Virus record (IMG/VR): IMGVR_UViG_3300048011_000431
Coordinates: 1 to 32,804 of that record
Origin: a virus
Length of the DNA: 32,804 nucleotides
Direction: 5' to 3' (one strand)
In this document: piece after piece, positions 6,810 through 13,697 of the stretch
Layout of the letters: each line of letters starts with the position of its first letter
Numbering within the stretch: position 1 is the first letter of the stretch
Translations under genes and position numbers: made by a program
Notes under the pieces: model-generated
Database searches by the model: none
What the model saw: only the letters and a program-made list of their open reading frames with translations
What the model was told of the DNA's origin: nothing

Positions 6810-8206
6810 TGAGTGATACAAGACAAATGCATTTTTATGATGAACAAATAAGAAGATATATTCTTCAGTTCATTCGTATGTTTAGTGGCTTCTCTGTAAA
6901 GACAGGCAAGAAAATGAATGATGGCGTAAGCGATTACTATATGCGTGTACCAGCAAGATACGGTGACGTATCTCGTATGGCGGCTACGATTGTCAAGGGA
7001 AATTCAGAGAACATTGTTAACTCAACTCCATTTATTGCATGTTGGGTTCAGAGTTTTCAACCAGATAGAGCGAGAGTACAAGATCCGTTATTCACAGATT
7101 CAGTAGGTGTAAATGAAAGACGTTGGGATCCAGAAACAAGCAAGTATACAAACGAACAGGGAAATAGGTACAGTGTAGGCAGATTAATGCCAGTTCCATA
7201 CTTATTAAACATGCAAGTAGATGTATGGACCTCTAATACCGATCAGAAGCTACAACTACTAGAGCAAATGCTAGTGTTATTCAATCCTGCACTTGAAATT
7301 CAACAGAATGATAACCCAATTGATTGGACTACGATTACAACAGTTGAGCTTACAGATATTCAGTGGACAAGCCGTGGCATTCCTGCAGGGATTGAAGACC
7401 AAATTGATATCGCAAGTTTGTTCTTCCAAATACCAGTTTGGATTAACCCACCAGCACAAGTTACAAAACAAAATGTTATTAGAAATATTATTCATAATAT
7501 CTATAATTACTCTGACTTAGATACACTTGATTATGATCCTAACGCATTTGAATTCTTTGCTGATTTACAAAAAGACAGTTCGGTTGTTGTTACTCCTGGA
7601 AATTATGCAGTAAATGTTTATAAAGAAGACGATACTATACTAATCAAAGCATTAGAGAACGGCAACTGGGATAACGGAATAGAATGGGATACTGTACTAT
7701 CTAACTATGGTACATTACATGATGGTGTTTCAAGGATACGTCTTAAATATCATGGTGAACTAGAAGATTTAAACGCCGATGTAATAGGCTCTGTATCACG
7801 CACAGAAGACCCTACAACGCTTCTGTTCAACTTAGATAGTGATACACTACCAAACAACACTATAACTAGCGTAGATAGAGTGATTAATCCAAGTACTGTT
7901 AAACCAGGATTCAACAGTTTCCCGTCACAATCTGTCGGACAACGATATCTATGCTTAGGTTCTGCATCATCTGATTCAGTATGGGGAATACACATTGAAG
8001 AAAACGATATCATTGAATACAACGGTTCATCTTGGGTTATTAGTTTCGATGCAAAGGAGTTCGATCTAAGAGCATACGTCACAAACACATATACTATGCA
8101 ACAATTTAAATTTGAAGATGGAAATTGGAGTGATACATATCAAGGTATTTACGAAGGTGGTTATTGGAGACTTGAACTAATCAGCGAAAGTGAAACTGAT
8201 GATTAA
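6809..8206 (+). CDS. 15: Tail sheath stabiliser / completion protein gp15
   Basis: The 465-aa protein carries the gp15 pattern of T4-like phages over about its first 235 residues: MHFYDEQIRRYILQF, the RVPARYGD strand, the YLLNMQVDVWTSNTDQKLQLLEQML segment, and IPVWINPP. In T4, gp15 caps the tail tube and sheath and joins the tail to the neck. The rest (about 230 residues) extends beyond T4 gp15 (272 aa) and looks like extra beta-rich domains, containing segments such as VVTPGNYAVNVYKEDD and SVGQRYLCLG, which may be exposed decoration. It is coupled to gp14 by TAATG and overlaps the Nudix gene at its end. Confidence 0.85.
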   Translation: MSDTRQMHFYDEQIRRYILQFIRMFSGFSVKTGKKMNDGVSDYYMRVPARYGDVSRMAATIVKGNSENIVNSTPFIACWVQSFQPDRARVQDPLFTDSVGVNERRWDPETSKYTNEQGNRYSVGRLMPVPYLLNMQVDVWTSNTDQKLQLLEQMLVLFNPALEIQQNDNPIDWTTITTVELTDIQWTSRGIPAGIEDQIDIASLFFQIPVWINPPAQVTKQNVIRNIIHNIYNYSDLDTLDYDPNAFEFFADLQKDSSVVVTPGNYAVNVYKEDDTILIKALENGNWDNGIEWDTVLSNYGTLHDGVSRIRLKYHGELEDLNADVIGSVSRTEDPTTLLFNLDSDTLPNNTITSVDRVINPSTVKPGFNSFPSQSVGQRYLCLGSASSDSVWGIHIEENDIIEYNGSSWVISFDAKEFDLRAYVTNTYTMQQFKFEDGNWSDTYQGIYEGGYWRLELISESETDD

Positions 8207-8624
8207 AGCCGCAGGCGGTTGCATTATAGCAAAAGATACAAAAAGAATACTATTACAACAACGAGCGGCTTCCGGATCATATGCGAGACATTGGGGATTT
8301 TGGGGTGGTAAAGTAGAAGAAAATGAAAATGTTTCCCAAACACTATTAAGAGAGTTGCGAGAAGAAATAGATTTAGATATCGAAAATAAAGTAAATAAAA
8401 TATATCCATTAGATCAATATCATTCCAGGGACAAGAAATTTAGTTATTACACATTCGTTATAATTGTAGATACAGAATTTCTACCAAAATTAAATACAGA
8501 AAGTGGAGGATATGCTTGGATTGATAGTGGTCACTTCCCAAAACCCATGCACCCAGGTACTAGGGACACACTATTCAAAAAGAATAAATTAAAGCAGATT
8601 AAAAATATTATTTTATCACTATAA
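8199..8624 (+). CDS. Nudix hydrolase
   Basis: This protein of about 141 aa has a complete Nudix box: G-KVEEN-E, seven residues, then RELREEID (pattern Gx5Ex7REUxEE), close to residues 35-60. An AAGGCIIA strand precedes it, as usual. Nudix enzymes hydrolyse nucleoside diphosphates linked to another moiety, such as damaged dNTPs, NAD, ADP-ribose or capped RNA ends. The substrate cannot be told from this sequence. The ATG at 8199 overlaps the end of gp15; an in-frame GTG at 8190 is an alternative and neither has a strong ribosome site, so translation is probably coupled to gp15. Being inside a late structural operon is unusual for a nucleotide-metabolism enzyme. Confidence 0.9.
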   Translation: MIKAAGGCIIAKDTKRILLQQRAASGSYARHWGFWGGKVEENENVSQTLLRELREEIDLDIENKVNKIYPLDQYHSRDKKFSYYTFVIIVDTEFLPKLNTESGGYAWIDSGHFPKPMHPGTRDTLFKKNKLKQIKNIILSL

Positions 8625-8627
8625 ATA
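8620..8627 (+). promoter_or_regulatory. Late promoter of the 234-aa gene
   Basis: A perfect TATAAATA, followed by C, overlaps the stop codon of the Nudix gene. It lies about 35 nt before the start of the next gene. Confidence 0.75.
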
Positions 8628-8660
8628 CTAGTAGAGGAAATAGTTCTTGGGAGGTAGCAT

Positions 8661-9365
8661 GTGTCAAAAGGCATTATTGATTTCAAAAAACAAAAGTTTA
8701 TTCGTGACTGCAAAGAATACCTAAAAACAGGTGTTATTGCGGATAGCCTTCGTATTGGCATCAATAACACAACTCCTGGGCACTTAGAATATCTTAAATC
8801 TGGATTAACAATAGATGATAAAAAAGTAATTGATACTGCGATAGAGCGTATCAAAAAGAAATATGTACAAGACATAACGAATAATCGTCAAAAGATGAAT
8901 ATCGTTGCTATCGCGGCACTTGAAAATCTAAGCACGATAGACAGAAGATTTGAAATTAAAGAAGTTATGGAAAGATACAGAGAAAGTATTAATCCAATAA
9001 AAGCACTGTACTATGACTTACAAGAAATTATGTTTCTTTATGATGGCAAAACAAAGAAAGACCATCATAAATTTTTAATAGAAAAGTTTAACACTAGTGA
9101 AAGTTTCGAAGAAATATTACTTGCTGTTGACCGAGACATAGAAGACTTGCGCAAATGTAAAGACCATCTTAGAAATATACGGGATGAATACAGTTTGCCG
9201 GGTACGAGTGAGTATAGTAGACGTGTTGTTGATTTACATAATGAAATGGAACAGTGGAAAAAGCTATTCAAAAAATTCCCAGAATGGGTAGTTGATAATA
9301 AGTCAGACGAACAAAAATCTTGGTTACGCAATACATTAAATAATTTCTTTAGCCGAGAGGATTAA
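8661..9365 (+). CDS. Hypothetical helical protein
   Basis: This 234-aa protein is charged and predicted to be largely helical, with no recognised motif. Segments such as DIEDLRKCKDHLRNIRDEY and LHNEMEQWKKLFKKF suggest coiled coils in the second half. Translation must begin at GTG 8661: GGGAGG lies 6 nt upstream, whereas the overlapping ATG two bases earlier opens a frame that ends after about 20 codons. It has its own late promoter. The stop is only two bases from the stop of the convergent ParB-like gene, with no terminator visible between them. It could be a tail or assembly factor by position, but that is a guess. Confidence 0.8.
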   Translation: MSKGIIDFKKQKFIRDCKEYLKTGVIADSLRIGINNTTPGHLEYLKSGLTIDDKKVIDTAIERIKKKYVQDITNNRQKMNIVAIAALENLSTIDRRFEIKEVMERYRESINPIKALYYDLQEIMFLYDGKTKKDHHKFLIEKFNTSESFEEILLAVDRDIEDLRKCKDHLRNIRDEYSLPGTSEYSRRVVDLHNEMEQWKKLFKKFPEWVVDNKSDEQKSWLRNTLNNFFSRED

Positions 9366-9367
9366 GT

Positions 9368-9823
9368 CTAGTCTTCATACGCACTAAACATAATTTCTAA
9401 TTGTGATTTATCAAATTTGATGAAGGTATCTGCATCTAACAATGTTTGAAATTCTTCTAATGTGTCGCATTCAAATACAACACACGGTGCTTGTTTCATT
9501 CCAGTTTTATATGCAACTACTGCACTATGATGCCCATCCCATATTATGTATTCACCATAAATCAATGCAACGCAGGTGGGATGATGCACGCCTGGGTGGA
9601 ACCCAGATATGATATCTTGTGCATGAGTGGGATCAAAACTTTCTCGTTGCTTATCTGTAATCTTTAACTTATCAAAATCCACATATTGTATGCTGTGTTT
9701 TTTGTTAAGAAGACTAGGACTTTCATCTATATCAAATCTCGTAAGATTGTCTAAGAATGATTCAGTTTTCAACGGCACAGTTTTTCTATTATTGTAATAT
9801 CGTATTTCTCTTGTTTCAGTCAT
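9368..9823 (-). CDS. ParB-like domain protein
   Basis: The protein of about 151 aa contains a ParB/Srx-like core: YVDFDKLKITDKQ near residue 50, then a loop, and IIWDGHHSAVVAYKTG followed by APCVVFE. The DGHH segment corresponds to the DGxHR motif of the ParB nuclease/CTPase-like fold, with the usual Arg replaced by Ser. There is no helix-turn-helix domain, so it is probably not a partition protein. The start at 9823 is chosen because the alternative upstream TTG lies within a late promoter box. The box ATAAATA is exactly 5 nt before this ATG and there is no ribosome site, so a leaderless mRNA is predicted. Its role is unknown. Confidence 0.7.
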   Translation of the reverse strand: MTETREIRYYNNRKTVPLKTESFLDNLTRFDIDESPSLLNKKHSIQYVDFDKLKITDKQRESFDPTHAQDIISGFHPGVHHPTCVALIYGEYIIWDGHHSAVVAYKTGMKQAPCVVFECDTLEEFQTLLDADTFIKFDKSQLEIMFSAYED

Positions 9824-9828
9824 AATTA

Positions 9829-9835
9829 TATTTAT
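9829..9835 (-). promoter_or_regulatory. Late promoter, leaderless geometry
   Basis: On the minus strand GATAAATA is followed by TAATT and the ATG of the ParB-like gene. The 5-nt gap is the same as for the DoxX-like gene, so +1 is predicted on the ATG. Confidence 0.7.
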
Positions 9836-9842
9836 CCACAAA

Positions 9843-9868
9843 AAAAGGGAGCGTTGCCGCTCCCTTTT
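9843..9868 (-). terminator. Strong intrinsic terminator of the fibre gene cluster
   Basis: An 11-bp stem (AAAAGGGAGCG and complement) with a GCAA tetraloop on the minus strand is followed by seven T. It lies just after the 488-aa gene and ends the large fibre block. The plus strand has a shorter T run. Confidence 0.9.
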
Positions 9869-9887
9869 CGTTAGTATGCAATAAGAA

Positions 9888-11354
9888 TTACTTGCCTACT
9901 TTTACTTCTACGAAACCGTCTACTGCATCTGCAATAGCAATACCTACGTATGCTGTCATACGTGGGTCTGCGTCTTCGTTTGTCCAAGCTGTTGCTGTAC
10001 CTGCAACGTCAGAAGCAACAAGAATGTCACCTTTCTTAACGTCACCAGTTACTTTCACTGGAACACGACCTTGTAGAGCAATGAATGGGTGTGTTTCATT
10101 GTTACCTGCTTCTGCATTCATAGCAACCGCTGGGCGCAGTGATACTACACCTGCAAGTGAACGCTGTGCGAATGATGATGAAGCTGTTACTTCTGCTTCA
10201 CCGCCGAACACTACAACTGTACCTTCTGCATATGGAGCATCTGCTGCATAACGTTCTGCAAGGTCAGCATACTTAGCGTATGTTGCTGTACCGTTGAAGT
10301 TTGTTGCTGTTACGTTTGCGAATGATGGTGAATCAGTTGTACGAACATGCTGGTTCATTGCATCTGCATAGCCGTTATCTGTAAAGCGACCATCTAGATC
10401 AACTGTTACGTTACCATTTGTACGTGATAGTGTTAGAACACCATTTGAAGTACTGAATGAAGCGCCAGTTAGATAGTTGTCTGAGTTAGCATCTGAAACT
10501 GTTACTGATTCTGATGTACCGTCACCTTTGTGAATAGTTACAGTATCATTTGAAACTGTAATTGCATCTGTTGCACGTAGTGCTTGTGATGATGTTTTAG
10601 CAACTTTTGCAGCAATGTTAGTAGCTGTTGTAGATGCGAAGTTTGCATCATCGCCTAGCGCCGCAGCTAGTTCGTTAAGTGTATTAAGTGCTGCTGGTGC
10701 TGAATCGGCTAGTCCCGCAATTTCTGAATCAACGTATGAGCGTGTTGCCATACGTGTTTCGTCTACTTTGATTGTGTTACCTGAATCTGAGAATGTTAGA
10801 CCAGTTGAAGCCATACCACCTGCAAGATCACGGAATACTTCTTGTGCTGTTGAGCCAAGTGACATACCATTGTTAATGTATAAGTGACCGTCAACATCAA
10901 CACGTGATGTTGATGAACCATTCCACCATGATGTTGAACTTGAACGACCAAGTGTTACATCTTTTGTGAACGCTGTATCTTTTGTGATCCAGTTATCGAA
11001 AAGTTCGTCTGAATCGTCGTCAACATCTGCGTCACCATCAATAGTTGTGATTTGGTTTGCTAGAATAGAAACGTTACGTTCTAGGTCAGCCATACGACGA
11101 AGATTTGATTTTGATGCACCAAATACGATATCGTCTGCGCCGATGTCTGCATCTGAAAGAATCGGTTCCATCTCACCTTTTGTGTTAACTTTAAACTTAT
11201 AGTTTTTATAGTCATCATCTGATGCTGATGATAGTGATGAAATATCGTTCCACTTACCATCGTTTGTTTTAAGAGAAGCTGCCGAAGCAATCTTTTCTTT
11301 CCATAGGTCTTTAAGTGATTTACTTGAACCACCAATTTTAAACTTACGTGACAT
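9888..11354 (-). CDS. Tail-fibre-like structural protein with conserved C-terminal domain
   Basis: The 488-aa protein has a distinct N-terminal part (MSRKFKIGGSSKSLKDLW), a fibre body with ATRSYVDSEIAGLADSAPAALNTLNELAAAL, a pattern common in phage tail fibres, and a conserved C-terminal domain starting near YAKYADLAERYAAD. The YADLAE segment followed by a beta-rich domain recalls the ends of many marine myovirus structural proteins and the intramolecular-chaperone or autoproteolytic tail domains (Peptidase_G2-like). I cannot assign a catalytic residue. AAGGAG precedes the ATG. It is the last gene of the fibre cluster and ends at a strong terminator. Confidence 0.8.
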   Translation of the reverse strand: MSRKFKIGGSSKSLKDLWKEKIASAASLKTNDGKWNDISSLSSASDDDYKNYKFKVNTKGEMEPILSDADIGADDIVFGASKSNLRRMADLERNVSILANQITTIDGDADVDDDSDELFDNWITKDTAFTKDVTLGRSSSTSWWNGSSTSRVDVDGHLYINNGMSLGSTAQEVFRDLAGGMASTGLTFSDSGNTIKVDETRMATRSYVDSEIAGLADSAPAALNTLNELAAALGDDANFASTTATNIAAKVAKTSSQALRATDAITVSNDTVTIHKGDGTSESVTVSDANSDNYLTGASFSTSNGVLTLSRTNGNVTVDLDGRFTDNGYADAMNQHVRTTDSPSFANVTATNFNGTATYAKYADLAERYAADAPYAEGTVVVFGGEAEVTASSSFAQRSLAGVVSLRPAVAMNAEAGNNETHPFIALQGRVPVKVTGDVKKGDILVASDVAGTATAWTNEDADPRMTAYVGIAIADAVDGFVEVKVGK

Positions 11355-11387
11355 TTTTTGTCTCCTTAATGAGTTTTCTAATACGAA

Positions 11388-11450
11388 GGGACCTCTCGTC
11401 CCCAGTGTTTACAATGTAAACTGTTGGGGGGAATGTTCAAACCCCCCAAC
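11388..11450 (-). other. Three consecutive hairpins between two fibre genes
   Basis: On the minus strand three perfect hairpins follow the stop of the 689-aa gene: a 9-bp stem GTTGGGGGG/CCCCCCAAC (11450-11423), a 6-bp GTTTAC/GTAAAC (11421-11407), and a 5-bp GGGAC/GTCCC with loop GAGAG (11402-11388). None is followed by a T tract and no clear late box is present. They may act as RNA processing or mRNA-stabilising structures or as a weak terminator, with the last one as the 5' leader hairpin of the downstream gene. Confidence 0.6.
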
Positions 11451-11460
11451 ATTGATTAGA

Positions 11461-13530
11461 TTATAGTTTAAAACCTACTACTTCAATTTCGTCATCTTCT
11501 GCAAGAATGCCTGTTGAAATACTTAGGTTGTTTGTTGCGTTACCATTAGCTGTGAATTCACCTGGACGTAGAAGTTGACGGTTTAGATACACTGCATAGT
11601 GATCCGCGCCTGCAAGTTCTGAGAATGTGAATGACACTGAACCAGATGCGTTAGATGTTGCTACTGCTGCTGATACTACTTGTTCTGCTGAGTGGAAGTG
11701 TGTTAGTGACGCTTCTAATGCTGCAACTGCACGTGCATTAGTAAAGTACTGGTTTGAACCTTCTGATAGATCAGATGTTGACTTATTAGCCAGACTTAGG
11801 TTTGAACCAGTTGCATTAGCAACTAGATTTGTTGCTGATGTGATAGCATCTGCTTCTGCTTGGTCTGCGTATGCTTTAGCGTCTACTAGTGCTTTAGCTA
11901 CAGAACCTGTACCAGTACCTTCAATAACATCTAAACGACCGCTTAGTGCTGTATCTGCATTTGTACGTGCTGTGATTTCAGCTGCAAGACCGTTATCATT
12001 TGTTGTGTCTACTGAGTTAACAAGTGAAACGATTTCTGCAAAAGTATCTGCATCTGATGTTGATGCCGCCATGATTGCATCGATACGGCCTTTTTCTGTG
12101 TCAATGTTAGACTGTAGGGTTGTATCTGCCGCTGCATATGCAGTTGTGATAGCTGTTTCACGTGTATCTGTGTATGCTTTCGCATCTGCTTCTGCTTGGT
12201 CTGCGTATGCATTTGCCGCTGCCGCACGTACTACATCTTTTGCTTCTGCTGATGCGATTGCATCTGCTTCTGCTTTAGCTACAGAACCAGTACCAGTACC
12301 TTCAACTGTGTCTAAACGACCACTTAGTGCTGTATCTGCATTTGTACGTGCTGTGATTTCAGCCGCTAGACCATTATCATTTGTAGTATCTACAGAATTT
12401 ACAAGTGAAACGATTTCTGCAAATGTATCGGCATCTGAAGTCGAGGCTGACATGATTGCGTCAATACGGCCCTTCTCTGTGTTGATATTGGACTGTAGAG
12501 TTGATACTTCTGAGTCAACATACCCTTTGTTTGCTGCATCTGTTGTATCTGTTGGTGTACCAACATTATATACACGGAAACCATTAACATTGATTTTACC
12601 ACCAGTTTTTGCTTCAAGTTCTAGGTCTGTTTGCCCATTATCAGCAGGTAGATACTTTTGACCATAGAAGAACGCTTGACCACCATTATTTTCAATAGTT
12701 AGTATATCATCACCGTTATTATTTGCTTTAATTAAAAGATCCGCGTTTTCTCCAAGTCTTAGTCCTGCATCAAACCTTGGTGTACTATCTAGGACAGCTT
12801 CTACATCACTGTCACCGTATGCGCCAGCTGCTACTGCTGCTGATAGTGTTGAGATTTCACTGTCAACGTATGCGTTGGTTGCTAAAGTTGCACCGTTTAC
12901 TGTTACTGGAACAGTAAGTGCTAGTGCTGTTGCTGATAATGCAAAGCGTTGTGAACCGTCAACTGTGATGCCAACTGTACCTGTACCTAAGTCAGCGATT
13001 TCAATTTCTGAATCGCCTTCTGTAATTGCAGATGTAGAAATGTTGCCAACTAAGCCGTCAACATAAAGTTTTGTTGCCGCATGTCCGTCAGCTGTTGGTG
13101 CGCCAACGTTGATAATTTGGTTATTATCCATGTCAACTTTATCACCAAATACAACAGCGTTTCCGCCTGCATCAGTAATTTTCTTGCCTGCTTGCATTTG
13201 TAGCGTTGCAGCCATATTTACTGAAGTTGCAGATTGGAATGTTAGTACACCAGTACCTGTTACTTTTGTAGTTAGCGATTGATCAGGGTCAGCTTGTACA
13301 ACAATTGTACCAGCATCTGATTCCATTACCTTTTGTCCATCGATATAAAGAGATCCTGATGAAAGGTAAAGGTCACGCCATTTTTTTGTTGGGCTACCTA
13401 GGTCGTAACCTGTAGTCCCGTCTGAATCAACGGTAGGTAAAATGTTACCTGTCATTTCTAGGTTCGCTTCAATGATTGAATCATCTGTCGACTGGAAACC
13501 ACCGTCAATAATAAATTTTCTTTGTGCCAT
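11461..13530 (-). CDS. Repetitive tail-fibre-like protein
   Basis: The 689-aa protein starts MAQRKFIIDGG and carries several phage-fibre motifs: LGSPTKKWRDLYLSSG, IINVGAPTADGHAATKLYVD, a second DTTDAANKGYVDSE, and DLSEGSNQYFTNARA near the C-terminus. Its middle has two nearly identical stretches of about 69 residues with DAIMSASTSDADTFAEIVS and GLAAEITARTNADTAL, joined by alanine-rich helical segments likely to form trimeric coiled coils. The C-terminal domain (about 80 residues) is beta-rich and ends in EIEVVGFKL. GGAG precedes the ATG. Such proteins form tail or side fibres; the exact T4 counterpart cannot be assigned. Confidence 0.82.
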   Translation of the reverse strand: MAQRKFIIDGGFQSTDDSIIEANLEMTGNILPTVDSDGTTGYDLGSPTKKWRDLYLSSGSLYIDGQKVMESDAGTIVVQADPDQSLTTKVTGTGVLTFQSATSVNMAATLQMQAGKKITDAGGNAVVFGDKVDMDNNQIINVGAPTADGHAATKLYVDGLVGNISTSAITEGDSEIEIADLGTGTVGITVDGSQRFALSATALALTVPVTVNGATLATNAYVDSEISTLSAAVAAGAYGDSDVEAVLDSTPRFDAGLRLGENADLLIKANNNGDDILTIENNGGQAFFYGQKYLPADNGQTDLELEAKTGGKINVNGFRVYNVGTPTDTTDAANKGYVDSEVSTLQSNINTEKGRIDAIMSASTSDADTFAEIVSLVNSVDTTNDNGLAAEITARTNADTALSGRLDTVEGTGTGSVAKAEADAIASAEAKDVVRAAAANAYADQAEADAKAYTDTRETAITTAYAAADTTLQSNIDTEKGRIDAIMAASTSDADTFAEIVSLVNSVDTTNDNGLAAEITARTNADTALSGRLDVIEGTGTGSVAKALVDAKAYADQAEADAITSATNLVANATGSNLSLANKSTSDLSEGSNQYFTNARAVAALEASLTHFHSAEQVVSAAVATSNASGSVSFTFSELAGADHYAVYLNRQLLRPGEFTANGNATNNLSISTGILAEDDEIEVVGFKL
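11911..12117. repeat. Direct repeat copy 1 (about 207 bp) inside fibre gene
   Basis: This stretch is highly similar, at nucleotide level, to 12292-12498, differing mainly at third positions. It encodes the EKGRIDAIMAAS...GRLD segment of the 689-aa fibre protein. Confidence 0.8.
12292..12498. repeat. Direct repeat copy 2 (about 207 bp) inside fibre gene
   Basis: Second copy of the segment at 11911-12117. Same reading frame and length, with scattered mostly silent differences, which indicates an in-frame duplication followed by divergence under selection. Confidence 0.8.
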
Positions 13531-13543
13531 TTTTTATGACTCC

Positions 13544-13559
13544 TTTTTTGATCAAAAAA
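13544..13559 (-). promoter_or_regulatory. AT-rich perfect palindrome next to the ribosome site
   Basis: A 16-bp perfect palindrome (TTTTTTGATCAAAAAA) abuts the GGAG of the 689-aa fibre gene. It could form a weak hairpin at the ribosome site. A second 16-bp palindrome holds the same position before the 1779-aa fibre gene. Confidence 0.5.
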
Positions 13560-13562
13560 AGT

Positions 13563-13592
13563 AAAGACATCTAGTCTTCCTTAATATTTATT
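13563..13592 (-). promoter_or_regulatory. Late promoter followed by a 5' hairpin
   Basis: The minus strand has CCAATAAATA (box 13592-13585) and then a hairpin AAGAC/GTCTT with a 5-nt loop (13578-13564), beginning about where transcription would start. It drives the 689-aa fibre gene. Confidence 0.6.
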
Positions 13593-13630
13593 GGGCTTTT
13601 CGCTTTGTAAACTACTTTGATTTTGTTTAT

Positions 13631-13680
13631 AAAAAAAACTAAGCAGTTTATGTTAGCTAGGAGCCGCTAAAAGCGGCTCC
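13631..13680 (-). terminator. Terminator region after the 1779-aa gene
   Basis: A 9-bp hairpin GGAGCCGCT/AGCGGCTCC lies about 17 bases after the stop. It is followed by a second small hairpin (AAACT/AGTTT) that runs into a tract of T on the minus strand. Together they look like an intrinsic terminator. Confidence 0.7.
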
Positions 13681-13697
13681 ATACCCTTGGTTTCTTA

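Noticed and set aside
8659-8725. ATG start two bases before the chosen GTG of the 234-aa gene
   Set aside because: That frame ends after about 20 codons. The GTG frame is long and has better spacing to GGGAGG.
9363-9370. A terminator between the convergent genes ending at 9365 and 9368
   Set aside because: Only two bases separate the stops and no hairpin with T tract is visible near them.
9824-9841. Upstream TTG start for the ParB-like protein
   Set aside because: The extra codons coincide with the late promoter box and no ribosome site precedes the TTG.
11627-12661. A long open frame (344 codons) on the plus strand
   Set aside because: It lies wholly antisense to the repetitive 689-aa fibre gene. 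Its Ala/Ser/Val-rich repetitive product is the mirror of the alanine-rich repeats, and it has no ribosome site or promoter.
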